DNA of 64,000 nucleotides from Gimesia maris (GTDB lineage: Bacteria > Planctomycetota > Planctomycetia > Planctomycetales > Planctomycetaceae): contig NZ_CP042910.1 in NCBI RefSeq assembly GCF_008298035.1, forward strand, positions 6,131,001 through 6,195,000, read 5' to 3'. This document shows positions 34,838 to 45,691 of this stretch, piece after piece. A model generated the notes under the pieces. That model did no database searches. It was not told the origin of the DNA and saw nothing but the letters and a program-made list of their open reading frames with translations. The position numbers and the translations under genes were made by a program. The stretch's first letter is position 1. Every line of letters starts with the position of its first letter.

Positions 34838-36523
34838 TTAAGTAAACAGCTGCTTGTAAACACCATACCCTCCTGCCAGCAGCAGACCCAGACAGGAAAT
34901 AAACAGCATCAGATCCCACAATCGGCCGGGAGCTAAACGGGCATCAATTCTCGTGTAGCGCAGATAGATGGCAGCCACTCCCAGCATCGGTAACATGATG
35001 GCCTGCATGGTTCCCGCGATCAAGACCAGTCGCACCGGATTGGCGCCTGTCAAAAAAACGGCGAGACATAACAGGGGCAGGATCAGTGACATGATTTTAA
35101 TCCAGTTCTGCAGCGCATCCGGCTTACGTTCATCCACGACACCGAAGAATCGCAGGCCGTCTGAGAAAATCCGAGCATTGGCGGCGTTCGCTACCAGGAA
35201 GGTAGAATATAAAACGGCAATCGCGCCGGACAGAAACAGCCACTTGGCGAACGTACCGAATACAGGAACATAGGCTTCCGCCAGGGTACTCACCATCCGC
35301 ATACCATCCGGGTCAAGACCCTCCTTGTGCAGCACCGCTACCCCCATCAGATAAAAGGCAAGTGTTGCAAATGTGTAAATGCACATCGAAGCAAAGGCGT
35401 CGATTTTCATCACACGCATCCAGCCTTTCGCTCTGTCCGCCCAGGCTTCGTCTTCCGAATGAGGACCAGTAAAGCGTGCATAACCTTTTTCCAGACACCA
35501 GTAGGGGTAAGCAATCAGTTCTGTTGCCCCAACTCCAATAATCCCGAACGCCGCCAGTGCAGTCAGCAAGGGGTTCATACCGCCTGTTGCTTCCGGAATG
35601 CCGAAGGAAAGCCCGCGGATGATCTCGTCTGTCGAGATACTCCAGATATCGGATGTCTGCAGGGATATCACATTGCCAATTGTAATGAATGTAAATGAGA
35701 CGACCAGAATTGTTGAGAGATGCTCAATCAGATTATAGCGCCCATAGTACAATAGAAACGAAGTAAATATTGCGATCACACTGGCCCAGATCTTATCATC
35801 CCAGGTCTGAGGTTCGAGAATTGATTTTCCGTCCTGATCCAGCAGAGATTCCTCGTTGCGAATTTTTTCAAGGATTACCTGCCCGGCTGCCTCAAGCCGT
35901 TCGATGCGCTGCTTCATTTTGACATGTCCGCGCAGATAGCGCTCGCGTTCGGCAGGCGATAAGTCTGCCAGTGCTTTCTGCTCATCTTTTAAAGCTTCTT
36001 CCAGCTCCAGGTAATGCACAAATTCTTTTTCGGAAGGGTACTGAATGGCCTGGAGATAATCTCCTTTAATCGGCAGGGTTAATGCCAGCGCCTGTCCCAC
36101 GCCCCCTACGATCCCGCCAAGCTGCCCGATGGTACAGATACTCATCACCAGCCAGAACCAGAGGATCCAGTTGGGAGTTTTCTTTCCCTGGGTATTGAGA
36201 AATCCGAGCCGGGGGCCAGGAACATGATTTAATGCGGCAAGTGTTGTTTCACCCCGTGAGATGGAATAGCGTCCCAGTTCGATCTGGACGAATACTTTGA
36301 TCAGACAACCCACGATGATCAGCCACAACAGTGCGATTCCGGCCTGGGCACCTGTCTTGGTGGTCGCGATCAGCTCTCCGGAACCAACAATACTGCCCGC
36401 CACAATGAGTCCCGGGCCGAGTCGTTTGACAATCCCCCAGAAATCGGTCGGGGCTTTGATTGATTCTTCGAGAGTCGAATCAACGGAAGGATCGAGCGCG
36501 TTACTCTCCTGTTGAGATTCCAT
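34838..36523 (-). CDS. Nramp-like transporter 1, metal-site motifs changed
   Basis: 561 residues with about 11-12 membrane segments of Nramp type. The family's TM1 DPGN is GSGE (47-50) and its TM6 MPH region reads AYPYW, so the Mn/Fe ligands are missing. A charged, helical insert of about 70 residues (EEALKDEQKALADLSPAERE and on) sits between early membrane segments. The protein may transport another ion, for example Mg as in Nramp-related transporters, or a non-metal solute. AGGAG four bases before the ATG fixes the start. Confidence 0.8.
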   Translation of the reverse strand: MESQQESNALDPSVDSTLEESIKAPTDFWGIVKRLGPGLIVAGSIVGSGELIATTKTGAQAGIALLWLIIVGCLIKVFVQIELGRYSISRGETTLAALNHVPGPRLGFLNTQGKKTPNWILWFWLVMSICTIGQLGGIVGGVGQALALTLPIKGDYLQAIQYPSEKEFVHYLELEEALKDEQKALADLSPAERERYLRGHVKMKQRIERLEAAGQVILEKIRNEESLLDQDGKSILEPQTWDDKIWASVIAIFTSFLLYYGRYNLIEHLSTILVVSFTFITIGNVISLQTSDIWSISTDEIIRGLSFGIPEATGGMNPLLTALAAFGIIGVGATELIAYPYWCLEKGYARFTGPHSEDEAWADRAKGWMRVMKIDAFASMCIYTFATLAFYLMGVAVLHKEGLDPDGMRMVSTLAEAYVPVFGTFAKWLFLSGAIAVLYSTFLVANAANARIFSDGLRFFGVVDERKPDALQNWIKIMSLILPLLCLAVFLTGANPVRLVLIAGTMQAIMLPMLGVAAIYLRYTRIDARLAPGRLWDLMLFISCLGLLLAGGYGVYKQLFT

Positions 36524-36639
36524 CGTACTCCTGTTTCATCTTTGTCTTCGACGAAGGGGACAGTCGAAACATTACTCAGAGCCGTAAGAATTCTAACAGT
36601 GATCACCCAAACTCAGTTTGCATTTCGCGATCTCATTGA

Positions 36640-38163
36640 TCAATGCGTTCCCGATGATTTGAGTTGTTTTTCTGCGACCTCTATTGCTTTGAGCAACCCC
36701 TTTGCCTTGTTAAGTGTCTCATGATATTCCGTTTCCGGCACACTGTCGGCAACAATCCCGGCGCCGGCCTGTACGTAGGCCGTAGATCCCTGCATGACCA
36801 GTGTTCGAAGTGCAATACACGTATCCATATTCCCGGTAAAATCGAGATAGCCGACGGCTCCTGCATAAGGGCCGCGGCGGTGTGGTTCAAATTCATCAAT
36901 GATTTCCATCGCCCTGACTTTGGGGGCGCCGGAAACGGTTCCCGCAGGCAATCCCGCCCGGAGTGCATCCAGGGCAGAACGGTCCTCGGTTAATGTACCT
37001 GTCACATTGGAAGTGATATGCATGACGTGGCTGTAGCGTTCCACCACCATCACATCCGACAGTTCAACCGAACCAAATTCACAGACGCGGCCCACATCAT
37101 TGCGTGCCAGATCGATCAACATGACATGCTCGGCCCGTTCCTTGGGATCCGCTAGCAGTTCTTCCGCCAGGCGTTTGTCCTCTGCTTCGGTTTTACCCCG
37201 TTTTCGGGTCCCCGCGAGCGGACGGATTGTCGTCACGCGATCTTCAACCCGCACCATGATTTCAGGAGAGCTCCCCACCAGATCCACCTCTGGCGTTTTC
37301 AACAGAAACATAAACGGACTGGGATTCACGACGCGCAGACTGCGATAGATATCGAGAGGCGAAGCCGAGGTTTCCAGCTTGAGTCGCTGGCTTAACACGA
37401 CCTGAAAAATATCACCGGCAACAATATATTCCTTACAGGCATCGACGGCTGATTCAAATTTCTGCTGTGTGAAATTGGAGGTCCAGTTCAGGTCCGGTTC
37501 GGCGTGTGTATCTACGCTGATATCCGCCATCTGTAATGCAGATGGATCACCCGTTTGAAACCGCTGACACGTCTGATCAATTTTATCGCAGGCTCTCCGA
37601 TAGGCGTCTTTCAACTCAGCTTCACTCAAATCGGCACCGAGGTGAGCGTGTGCGACGACCAGTACCGTTTTATTGATCTGATCGAATACCACCATATGAT
37701 CGTATAGCGCAAATGAAAGATCGGGAAGCTGCCGATCATTTTCGGGAGCATGCGGCAAATGTTCCGAATAGCGGACCACATCATAACCCGCGTAACCGAC
37801 TGCCCCACCACAAAAACGGGGGAGTCCGGGAAGCTCTGCTGCCTGATATTGACCGAGAATCGTTTCCAGTTCCTGCAGCGGATCTTCAACACTTCGTTCC
37901 TCAGTCTGACCCTGCTGCTGGATCACCACCCGCTGCTCATATGCATCGACGGTTAAAAAGGGATTCGCCCCCAGAAAGCTGTAGCGGCTGATCTGTTCGC
38001 CCCCGACTACACTTTCAAACAGAAAGGAATAGGGGCCTTTTTCCAGCAGTTGATAGGCACTGACGGGAGTCAGGGTATCTCCGGTCAACTGGCGATAGAC
38101 GGGGACCAGGTTGACCTGCCCGGAAAGTGATTTAAATGTTTCAAAATCGGGAACGTATTTCAT
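36640..38163 (-). CDS. trpE: Anthranilate synthase component I
   Basis: Chorismate to anthranilate, first step of tryptophan synthesis. From ATG 38163 it has 507 residues, the normal TrpE length; earlier in-frame ATGs only add an unmatched tail. [21 protein letters not shown] carries the feedback-site LxES form. The chorismate-binding half shows [58 protein letters not shown] and [19 protein letters not shown]. No trpG, trpD or other trp gene adjoins. Confidence 0.93.
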   Translation of the reverse strand: MKYVPDFETFKSLSGQVNLVPVYRQLTGDTLTPVSAYQLLEKGPYSFLFESVVGGEQISRYSFLGANPFLTVDAYEQRVVIQQQGQTEERSVEDPLQELETILGQYQAAELPGLPRFCGGAVGYAGYDVVRYSEHLPHAPENDRQLPDLSFALYDHMVVFDQINKTVLVVAHAHLGADLSEAELKDAYRRACDKIDQTCQRFQTGDPSALQMADISVDTHAEPDLNWTSNFTQQKFESAVDACKEYIVAGDIFQVVLSQRLKLETSASPLDIYRSLRVVNPSPFMFLLKTPEVDLVGSSPEIMVRVEDRVTTIRPLAGTRKRGKTEAEDKRLAEELLADPKERAEHVMLIDLARNDVGRVCEFGSVELSDVMVVERYSHVMHITSNVTGTLTEDRSALDALRAGLPAGTVSGAPKVRAMEIIDEFEPHRRGPYAGAVGYLDFTGNMDTCIALRTLVMQGSTAYVQAGAGIVADSVPETEYHETLNKAKGLLKAIEVAEKQLKSSGTH

Positions 38164-38609
38164 GGACGATCTTAACTGCACTGTCTGTGGATGAACGGGC
38201 ATCCCGGTTTCTCTAAAACTCAGAGTCGACTCTCTTATGAACATTTTCTTTCGGAGAGACAAGCTGCCCGTGACTCCAGTTCTCAAAAAACTCCAAAAAG
38301 TCTGGGGGATCGACCTGGAAAACAGCTGTCCTGTCAGGGAGTTTCGGATTTTTCAGTTTAGGAATCACTTGAGAGGAATGGTATTCAAGACACTCATTGC
38401 ATAAAATGTAAGAACAACACGAATCTTAAAGTGCTTTCAACCAGAACCCCGTGGATTAGACTTTGTTTTCAAGTAACGAATGAGTATGGTACTTGTTCCC
38501 CGAGTCTACACCGTTTGGGAATGAAAGTCACGTGAGTTATAATTACGCCAGAGATCAGATCACTACCCCATAGCTCTGGTCTGTTTCGAATACTATAAAG
38601 GAGAATAGG
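38164..38609. other. Divergent intergenic region between trpE and mcsB
   Basis: 446 bp if the trpE start at 38163 is right. The first 120 bp form an in-frame trpE extension. It holds a good promoter for mcsB (38515-38543). No Trp-codon-rich leader peptide or clear attenuator was recognised. Confidence 0.4.
38515..38543 (+). promoter_or_regulatory. Sigma70-like promoter of mcsB
   Basis: TTGGGA (38515-38520), 17-base spacer, TATAAT (38538-38543), 66 bp before the GTG start of mcsB. Confidence 0.5.
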
Positions 38610-39674
38610 GTGAATTTGGACGCGTTCACTCGCACTAGTGGTGAATGGCTGAGAGGAATCGGCCCGGACTCCGATATCGTGATGTCCAGCAGGATTCGTC
38701 TGGCCCGGAACCTCGCACAGTTCCCCTTTATCAATCGCTGTACGGAATCGACACTGGGTGAGATCGAGCAGCTGATGCGCCCGATTATTACTTCACTCCC
38801 CATGGATGTAAAACTGTCGTATCTAGATGTGAACAGCCTGGGGAATCTGGATCGTCAGTTTATCGTGGAACGTCAACTGATCAGCCGTGAGCATTCCGAG
38901 CGATCCGGCCCCCGCGGTGTGGGCCTGGACAGTGAAGAAAACATTGGAATCATGGTCAACGAAGAAGACCATCTTCGCCTGCAGGTATTGCGTAGCGGTT
39001 TTTCGCTGAATGAGTGCTGGGATACCATCAACCAGATTGATGACCTGCTGGAACAGGAGGTGACCTACGCCTTCAGCGAAGAGTTTGGCTATCTGACCGC
39101 TTGCCCGACCAACGTCGGTACCGGGATTCGGGTCAGTGTGATGCTGCATCTGCCCGCGCTGGTGATCACTAAAGAGATTCAGAAGGTATTTCAGGCACTG
39201 CAGAAGATCAACCTGGCCGTACGTGGTTTATACGGAGAAGGCAGCCAGGCCATGGGAGACTTCTACCAGATCTCAAATCAGGTGACGCTGGGCCAGACCG
39301 AGCAGCAGTTGATCGACAGCATCAAGGAAGTTGTTCCAAATATCATTTCATATGAAAGGCGGGTCAGAAATTCGCTGATCAAGGAAAACCGCCAGGGTCT
39401 GCATGACCAGGTCTCCCGGGCATATGGTATTTTAAGCACGGCCCAGACGATCAGCTCAGAGGAAACCATGCACCTGCTCTCCAGCGTGCGAATGGGTGTG
39501 AACCTGGGATTGATTGAAGGACTGCCAATCTCGGCAGTCAATGAAATGTTTATCTTCACTCAACCCGCGCATCTGCAGAAACTGCAGGGGGGAGAACTGG
39601 AGTCCAGCGAACGGAACGCTGCCCGGGCCAACTATCTGCGACAGCGCATCAGCGACGCCAATTCTTCAAACTGA
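38610..39674 (+). CDS. mcsB: Protein arginine kinase McsB
   Basis: 354 residues, phosphagen kinase fold: IVMSSRIRLARNLAQFPF, RGVGLDSEENIGIMVNEEDH and LTACPTNVGTGIRVSVMLHLP with the active-site Cys, then FYQISNQVTLG. McsB phosphorylates Arg residues on proteins and, in Firmicutes, marks them for ClpCP. There the gene sits beside mcsA, ctsR and clpC; here it is alone. GTG start with AAGGAGA six bases upstream. Confidence 0.9.
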   Translation: MNLDAFTRTSGEWLRGIGPDSDIVMSSRIRLARNLAQFPFINRCTESTLGEIEQLMRPIITSLPMDVKLSYLDVNSLGNLDRQFIVERQLISREHSERSGPRGVGLDSEENIGIMVNEEDHLRLQVLRSGFSLNECWDTINQIDDLLEQEVTYAFSEEFGYLTACPTNVGTGIRVSVMLHLPALVITKEIQKVFQALQKINLAVRGLYGEGSQAMGDFYQISNQVTLGQTEQQLIDSIKEVVPNIISYERRVRNSLIKENRQGLHDQVSRAYGILSTAQTISSEETMHLLSSVRMGVNLGLIEGLPISAVNEMFIFTQPAHLQKLQGGELESSERNAARANYLRQRISDANSSN

Positions 39675-39787
39675 ATTCGTCTAGTAGATTCTCATTTTTA
39701 AATTTTGGGTTGATAGACAACACGTGAGTGCGACAACAGGGCACGTAATCAACACAACCAACGCTCAATTTGAAGCTTGACAAAGCT

Positions 39788-41485
39788 CTAGAGTCGACCG
39801 CTGCGAAAGACACCATAGATCAGCCAGATCCCCAGCAGACTCGACATCATAAAGATGGGTATGCTGATAAAGATCAGATTTGAGTCCAGGGAAATGGTAA
39901 TCGCCGAGGCCAGGATCAGAGCAGACATCACCATGCCGATGGCCAGTCGATTACCGGAGCGATCCAGTTCCGTGGTCAGATGATTGATGCCATTCAGTTC
40001 CAGGTGAACTTTGAGTTCATCATCGCTCAGTTTCCCCAGAGTGCGGCCAATCTGTTCGGGCAACTCATGCATGACTTTAGAAAGGCTGCAGGTTTCGGAC
40101 CAGATCCGACTGACAATCGCTTTGGGATGATAGCGTTCAGAAGAAAGCCGGTAGATATAAGGCTCCATTTCCTGCGCAATATTCAATTCCGGGGCGATGC
40201 GTGTGGCGATGCCTTCCAGAGTGATCAATGCGCGAATCAGCAACATGATGTCAACGGGACAACGGATCCGGTGAATCGCCAGAATATTAATAAAATCAGT
40301 CAGCATTTTGCCGACACTGATCTCGTCCATGGGCACGCCGTAGTAATTTCCGATAAAATCCCGCAGATCCGCCCGTAACAGCTGCTGGTCGACGGTGCGT
40401 TTCGCTTTGCCGATTTTCAATACGACTTCCACCAGTTTGGCTGTATCTTTTCTGGCCACATTCAGGAAGAGATCGACGAGCATATCACGGCGTTCTTCTT
40501 CCAGAATACCGATCATCCCATAGTCCAGCAGGCACAGGGATCCATCCGGCATCACGCGAAAATTACCGGGATGAGGATCCGCATGAAAGATTCCAAATTC
40601 AAATGTCATTTTCATAAAAATGCGGGCACCGTTCGCCGCCACTTCATGGGCACTGATCGGCAGATTCTTGAGCTCGCTGTCATCATCGATTTTATAACCA
40701 TCGATGAATTCCATGGTGATCACATCACCCTGCGTCAGATCCCGGTAAATTTTGGGAACATACAAGGTGGCATCATCCTGAAACAGTCGACAAAATTCGT
40801 CGGTCGAACGGGCTTCGCGGGCAAACTGCAATTCGCGGTGTATGGTTCGTGAAAACTGATTGACCAGCCCCGTGGGATCAAATACTTCTGCATCGGGAAA
40901 ATGTCGCTCAATCAGCATCGCCAGTTCATACATCAGGCTGAGATCCTGCTCAATCACGCGATCGATGTCGGGGCGTTTGATTTTCACTACGAGCGGCGTA
41001 CCATCATGGTGACGGGCGCGGTGCACCTGCCCTAAGGATCCGGCGGCCAGTGGCTGAGGATCAAATTCAGCAAACAGCTCACTGATGGGAACCTCCAGTT
41101 CGCGTTCCACAATGGCCATGGCAATCTCGCCGGGAAATGAAGGAACGCTTTCCTGAAGCTTGGAGAGTTCGCGAATCACATCGCGTGGCACGAGATCAGG
41201 TCGGGTGCTGACCACCTGACCAAATTTGATAAACGTAACTCCCAGGCTTTCCAGCGCCAACCTGATGCGTTTGGCTCGTGTGAGTTTGATCTCGGGTTCT
41301 GTTCGCTTCCAGAACATCAGCCTGCGCCCCCAGCGGAGGTAACGCCTTAACCCCAGTTGATCGACGAGGTCATCAAAACCGTAGTTCATGAGCACAGTCA
41401 CAATTTCGCGGCTTCGACGTAGATTTCTGATTAAACGTAATGGATTTGAGTCCAAAGTCTTCTCCTGCAAAGCAAACGATCTCAC
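39788..41485 (-). CDS. UbiB/ABC1-family protein kinase-like protein
   Basis: 565 residues. The kinase-like core shows the KxGQ region FIKFGQVVSTRPDLVPRDV, PLAAGSLGQVHRA (Ala-rich loop of UbiB), VVKIKRPDID, FHADPHPGNF (catalytic HxD) and LLDYGMIG. Two C-terminal membrane helices (LAIGMVMSALILASAITI and ISIPIFMMSSLLGIWLIY) fit membrane binding. The family supports quinone or lipid metabolism by ATPase-like activity. GTG start with GAGGG five to six bases upstream. Confidence 0.92.
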   Translation of the reverse strand: MRSFALQEKTLDSNPLRLIRNLRRSREIVTVLMNYGFDDLVDQLGLRRYLRWGRRLMFWKRTEPEIKLTRAKRIRLALESLGVTFIKFGQVVSTRPDLVPRDVIRELSKLQESVPSFPGEIAMAIVERELEVPISELFAEFDPQPLAAGSLGQVHRARHHDGTPLVVKIKRPDIDRVIEQDLSLMYELAMLIERHFPDAEVFDPTGLVNQFSRTIHRELQFAREARSTDEFCRLFQDDATLYVPKIYRDLTQGDVITMEFIDGYKIDDDSELKNLPISAHEVAANGARIFMKMTFEFGIFHADPHPGNFRVMPDGSLCLLDYGMIGILEEERRDMLVDLFLNVARKDTAKLVEVVLKIGKAKRTVDQQLLRADLRDFIGNYYGVPMDEISVGKMLTDFINILAIHRIRCPVDIMLLIRALITLEGIATRIAPELNIAQEMEPYIYRLSSERYHPKAIVSRIWSETCSLSKVMHELPEQIGRTLGKLSDDELKVHLELNGINHLTTELDRSGNRLAIGMVMSALILASAITISLDSNLIFISIPIFMMSSLLGIWLIYGVFRSGRL

Positions 41486-41644
41486 GAAAACCCTCTTCAG
41501 GAAGTGCGGTGTCGCTATAGTTCGGTTTCACTTTTTATCTTATCAGACTATAACAGACGTTCCTATGCAGCCAAGCCCCGATCCTGCTAAAATAGAATTC
41601 GTTCAAATCATAATCTGTTTCATCTGAAAGGCGGAGCCCGACAT

Positions 41645-42919
41645 ATGCGATTCATTCAATTGAGCCTGCTGATCATCGTTTGCCTGACTGTTCCATGCCA
41701 GGGTGGTGACTGGCCTCAAATTATGGGTCCTTATCGAAATGGACATGCAGCCGCCAGTGAATCACTGGCAGCCGAGTGGCCCTCCGGTGGTCCCAATTTG
41801 AAGTGGCAGCGGCCTGCAGGAAGTGGTTTTGCGGGAGTAGCGGTTTTCCAGAATGTAGCAATTTTATTTCATCGCATTGAAGACGAAGAAATCGTCGAAG
41901 CACTCAAGGCTGATACCGGTGAAGTCCTCTGGAAACATCAATCTCCCGTCAGTTACAAAGGGACTTTTAACCCGAACGATGGCCCGATCGCGGTTCCCCT
42001 GATTTACAAAAACCGTGTCTATGTTTTTGGGATCGCCGGTCATCTGCAATGCCTCGACTTCAAGACGGGAAAACAGATCTGGTCGCGACAGACACACAAA
42101 GACTTTCAGGTCGGAGAAGGATATTTTGGCGTCGGCAGCACCCCCCTTATCATCAAAGATAAACTTCTGGTGAATGTGGGTGGTAAACGCCAGAATGCCG
42201 GCATCGTCGCTTTTTCACTGGATCAAGGCAGGACGCTGTGGCAGACCATGCCGGACGATGCAAGCTACTCCTCGCCGATCTCCGCCTATTTAAATGGCAG
42301 TTTCGTTGCCTTGTTTATCACTCGTCTGCATCTGGCTGGAATCGATCCGGAAAACGGGAATATTCTGTTTCAGTTTCCCTTTGGCAAGCGGGGGCCTACG
42401 GTAAATGGTGCCAATCCGGTTCAGGTCGGTAGGCATATTTTTGCCACTGCCAGCTACGGAGTCGGTGGTTTTTGGGGGGAGGTCAAAGTTAACAGTACCT
42501 CTGAGATCTGGAGAAACGAACAGCCAATGTCCAGCCAGTATACAACTCCAATCGAATATGATGGCGCTCTGATCGGCATCGATGGTCGTCAGGATGTTGG
42601 CCCCGCACGACTGGTTTGCTTTGATCCTGCTACCCGGAAAGTGCTCTGGGCTGAAGAAAACTATGGATACGCGACCCTGATTGAAGCAGACAATAAGCTG
42701 TTGCTTATGAAAACAGATGGTACACTCGTGATGGCAACCGCCTCGAAAGAAGAATACAAAGAGTTGGGCCGTGCACAGGTTTTGAATTCAACGACCCGTG
42801 CCTTGCCAGCACTTTCGAATGGCCTGCTGTTCGTCAGAGATACCAAATCTCTCAAGTGCCTGATTCTCAACAATTCAGGTGAGTCTCCTGTTACTCCAGA
42901 CAAGTCCAGCTCAAACTAA
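41645..42919 (+). CDS. Secreted PQQ-like beta-propeller protein
   Basis: 424 residues with a signal peptide (1-20, ending PCQGG). It holds repeats of the PQQ enzyme type: EALKADTGEVLWKHQSP, QCLDFKTGKQIWSRQ, FSLDQGRTLWQT and CFDPATRKVLWAEEN, each ending in a Trp-containing blade strand. No PQQ-dependent catalytic residues are evident, so it is probably a binding or assembly propeller. hemL begins 15 bp downstream and may be cotranscribed. Confidence 0.85.
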   Translation: MRFIQLSLLIIVCLTVPCQGGDWPQIMGPYRNGHAAASESLAAEWPSGGPNLKWQRPAGSGFAGVAVFQNVAILFHRIEDEEIVEALKADTGEVLWKHQSPVSYKGTFNPNDGPIAVPLIYKNRVYVFGIAGHLQCLDFKTGKQIWSRQTHKDFQVGEGYFGVGSTPLIIKDKLLVNVGGKRQNAGIVAFSLDQGRTLWQTMPDDASYSSPISAYLNGSFVALFITRLHLAGIDPENGNILFQFPFGKRGPTVNGANPVQVGRHIFATASYGVGGFWGEVKVNSTSEIWRNEQPMSSQYTTPIEYDGALIGIDGRQDVGPARLVCFDPATRKVLWAEENYGYATLIEADNKLLLMKTDGTLVMATASKEEYKELGRAQVLNSTTRALPALSNGLLFVRDTKSLKCLILNNSGESPVTPDKSSSN

Positions 42920-42934
42920 GGATTTTCAATTAAG

Positions 42935-44230
42935 ATGCCAGTCAGTCAACGTGCCAAGAGTGAAGAACAGTTTGCCCGCGCCATGAAAGTTATTCCGGGA
43001 GGCGTCAACAGCCCCGCGCGTGCATTTGGAGCAGTCGGAGGCCACCCGGTTGTCATTGATCGGGGTGAAGGGCAGTACCTGTTTGACATTGATGGTAACC
43101 GTTATATTGACCTGGTGGGGTCCTGGGGACCTCATATTCTGGGACATCTGCATCCCCGGGTGATGCCGCGGATTGAGGAAGCACTCAAGAAAGGTACCAG
43201 TTTTGGCGCCCCGACTTTAGTAGAAACAGAACTGGCTGAACTTGTCGCGGACCTGGTCCCCTGCGTGGAAAAAGTACGTATGGTAAATTCCGGTACTGAA
43301 GCTGGCATGAGTGTGATTCGCCTGGCTCGCGGCTATACCGGACGGGACAAAGTCATCAAATTTGCAGGCTGTTATCACGGTCATGTTGACAGCCTCCTGG
43401 TTCAGGCCGGCAGCGGCGCACTGACTTTAGGAACGCCTTCCAGCCCGGGAGTTCCCCAGGGATGCACCGCCGACACCCTGGTTCTGGAATATAATGATAT
43501 CGAACAGTTAAAAGAAACCTTTATGCAAATGGGAGACCAGATTGCTGCGGTGATACTGGAGCCTGTGGTTGGCAATATGGGTGTTGTCCTGCCCGAGCCC
43601 GGTTTTCTGGAAACGGTGCGGGAAGTCTGTACTCAACATGGATCGGTCTTCATCATGGATGAAGTCATGACAGGCTTCCGTGTTGCCCTGGGAGGTGCGC
43701 AACAACGTTTCGAGATCATGCCGGACATCTGCATGCTGGGTAAAGTGATTGGCGGCGGTATGCCGGTGGGCGCGTATGGCGGGAAAGCGGAAATCATGGA
43801 TGTGATTTCTCCCGTCGGCAGTGTGTATCAGGCGGGAACTTTGTCCGGTAACCCGATCGCAATGGCATCAGGGATCGCGACACTGGAGTGCCTGCGGGAA
43901 ACCAATCCCTATGCCGAGCTGGAATCCAAAACCCGCCGCCTGACTCAGGGTTTGTGCGCGGCGGCGGCTAAAGCAGATCTGCCCCACACACTGGCAGAAT
44001 GCGGTTCAATGTTCACCCTGTTTTTCAACCCGGAAAAAGTCACCAGTTATGCAATCTCAGCAAAGAATGATACGGCCCGCTTTGGTCGGTACTTTCAAGG
44101 CATGCTGGATCGGGGCGTCTATCTCCCCTGCAGTCAGTTTGAAGCCAATTTCACGTCTGTCATGCTGACCGATGAAGATATTGTGCACATCATTCAGGCA
44201 GCAGAAGAGGTTTTACAGGAAATTGGCTGA
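42935..44230 (+). CDS. hemL: Glutamate-1-semialdehyde 2,1-aminomutase
   Basis: Forms 5-aminolevulinate for haem and related tetrapyrroles by the C5 path. 431 residues; IPGGVNSPARAF, MVNSGTEAGMSVIRLARGYTG, KFAGCYHGHVDSLLVQAGSG, FIMDEVMTGFRV and the PLP site CMLGKVIGGGMPVGAYGG (Lys 270). Full length with no odd residues. It follows a PQQ-like propeller gene by 15 bp. Confidence 0.96.
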   Translation: MPVSQRAKSEEQFARAMKVIPGGVNSPARAFGAVGGHPVVIDRGEGQYLFDIDGNRYIDLVGSWGPHILGHLHPRVMPRIEEALKKGTSFGAPTLVETELAELVADLVPCVEKVRMVNSGTEAGMSVIRLARGYTGRDKVIKFAGCYHGHVDSLLVQAGSGALTLGTPSSPGVPQGCTADTLVLEYNDIEQLKETFMQMGDQIAAVILEPVVGNMGVVLPEPGFLETVREVCTQHGSVFIMDEVMTGFRVALGGAQQRFEIMPDICMLGKVIGGGMPVGAYGGKAEIMDVISPVGSVYQAGTLSGNPIAMASGIATLECLRETNPYAELESKTRRLTQGLCAAAAKADLPHTLAECGSMFTLFFNPEKVTSYAISAKNDTARFGRYFQGMLDRGVYLPCSQFEANFTSVMLTDEDIVHIIQAAEEVLQEIG

Positions 44231-44246
44231 TCAAACTGGGCACCGT

Positions 44247-45305
44247 TTAAGGTGTAAAGTCTGTCTGATCGTTGATGGCCAGACAGAACTCCGCCAGCAG
44301 ACGAGCCGCCTGCTCCAGATCGTCTAACGAAATGACTTCCACCGGACTGTGCATGTAACGGTTGGGTATCGCAACAATTCCGGTTGCCATCCCCCCCTGG
44401 TTTAACTGCATCGCATTGGCATCATTACCGGCAGGTCTTGAGATTCCATTAATCTGACAATCGATTTCGTGTTCATCGGCGAGAGACTTTAATGACGAGA
44501 ACACCACTGGGTTCACATTGGGACCTCGATAAACGACCGGGCCGCCTCCCACTTTGATATCACCATTTTCCTGCTTGCTGACTGCGGGACAGTCAGTCGC
44601 ATGTGTGACATCGACGGCGATCCCGACTTCCGGCTGGATGGAATAAGCGCTGGTCTTCGCACCACGCAGACCGATTTCTTCCTGAACGGTTGAAACAGAA
44701 AAGACACCAACCTCCGGTGATTTCTGACTGACCTGCCTTAATGCTTCCATGACGACCCAGACTCCAACCCGGTTATCCATTCCCGGAGCAGATGCCAGAT
44801 TGTTCAACATGGGCCGAAAGCCCAGTTCAAACGTCACCGGATCACCAATGGCAACCAGTTTGCGGGCTTCTTCCCCATTTTTTGCCCCGATGTCGATCCA
44901 GAGATCCTTGATTTCAGGAACAGTTTTGCGTTCATCCGGGGTCAGCAGATGAATGGCTTTGCGAGCGATCACGCCATGGACAGGACCAGAGGTCGTATGG
45001 ACCTGCATATTTTGTCCCAGCAGCATCTGGATATCCCAGCCACCAATCAGATTCGCCCAGAGGTACCCGTCATCATCAATATATTGCACAAGCAGGCCGA
45101 TCTGATCGCAATGACCGGCAAACATCACCCGTCGTTCCGCTTTTGGATTTACAGCGGCAATCACATTTCCATGGAGATCTGTGGTCACTTCATCCGCGAA
45201 CTCACCTGCGAACTCACGCACGACATCCTGGATCGGGCCTTCATAACCTGAAGGAGCGGGTGAATGGAGCAGTTTTTTTAAGAAATCCAATGAAGATGCA
45301 TCCAT
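44247..45305 (-). CDS. M42-family metallopeptidase (aminopeptidase)
   Basis: 352 residues with the M42 layout: SPAPSGYEGPIQDVVREF, MFAGHCDQIGLLV (metal His/Asp), ASAPGMDNRVGVWV (bridging Asp), VQEEIGLRGAKTSAY (catalytic Glu pair), PVEVISLDDLEQ. It resembles tetrahedral aminopeptidases and so-called cellulase M. Cytoplasmic, with no signal. Convergent with hemL, 16 bp away. Confidence 0.92.
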   Translation of the reverse strand: MDASSLDFLKKLLHSPAPSGYEGPIQDVVREFAGEFADEVTTDLHGNVIAAVNPKAERRVMFAGHCDQIGLLVQYIDDDGYLWANLIGGWDIQMLLGQNMQVHTTSGPVHGVIARKAIHLLTPDERKTVPEIKDLWIDIGAKNGEEARKLVAIGDPVTFELGFRPMLNNLASAPGMDNRVGVWVVMEALRQVSQKSPEVGVFSVSTVQEEIGLRGAKTSAYSIQPEVGIAVDVTHATDCPAVSKQENGDIKVGGGPVVYRGPNVNPVVFSSLKSLADEHEIDCQINGISRPAGNDANAMQLNQGGMATGIVAIPNRYMHSPVEVISLDDLEQAARLLAEFCLAINDQTDFTP

Positions 45306-45691
45306 GATTTTGATCCTGACTTGTGGAGGTTTTCGACTTCTATACGAATTAGCACTTCGCTACGTTATCTCGGCACGTCTTACGAAATATCCGATTGTAA
45401 GTATCTGTATTCTAGTAACTTATGAATTTAATTCAACATACCATTCAGAGCAGTTTTAGAGAGTAAACCCTCATCAGAATTACAAACTTTCTGCACAAGA
45501 AAAGCTGAAAAAGTCCCCGTCTGACGGGAATCTCTAAGCTAGACTTTCTATACCCTGCGAGTCGATCTGCCAACACTGAATCACAGTCTTTTGACAGTCG
45601 TTACAGAATGCTCGTTTTACAAAGTGAACGAAAAAAAAAATTTGAGTTACTACTGAAATTGTGTTATTTGCAGAAAATGATTGAGGCACAA
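45306..45691. other. Gene-free stretch upstream of the HDOD gene
   Basis: 386 bp, AT-rich, between divergent genes. It must carry the promoters of both. The HDOD frame runs 28 codons into it (from 45608), but that part is Lys-rich with no ribosome site. No other signal was recognised. Confidence 0.4.
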
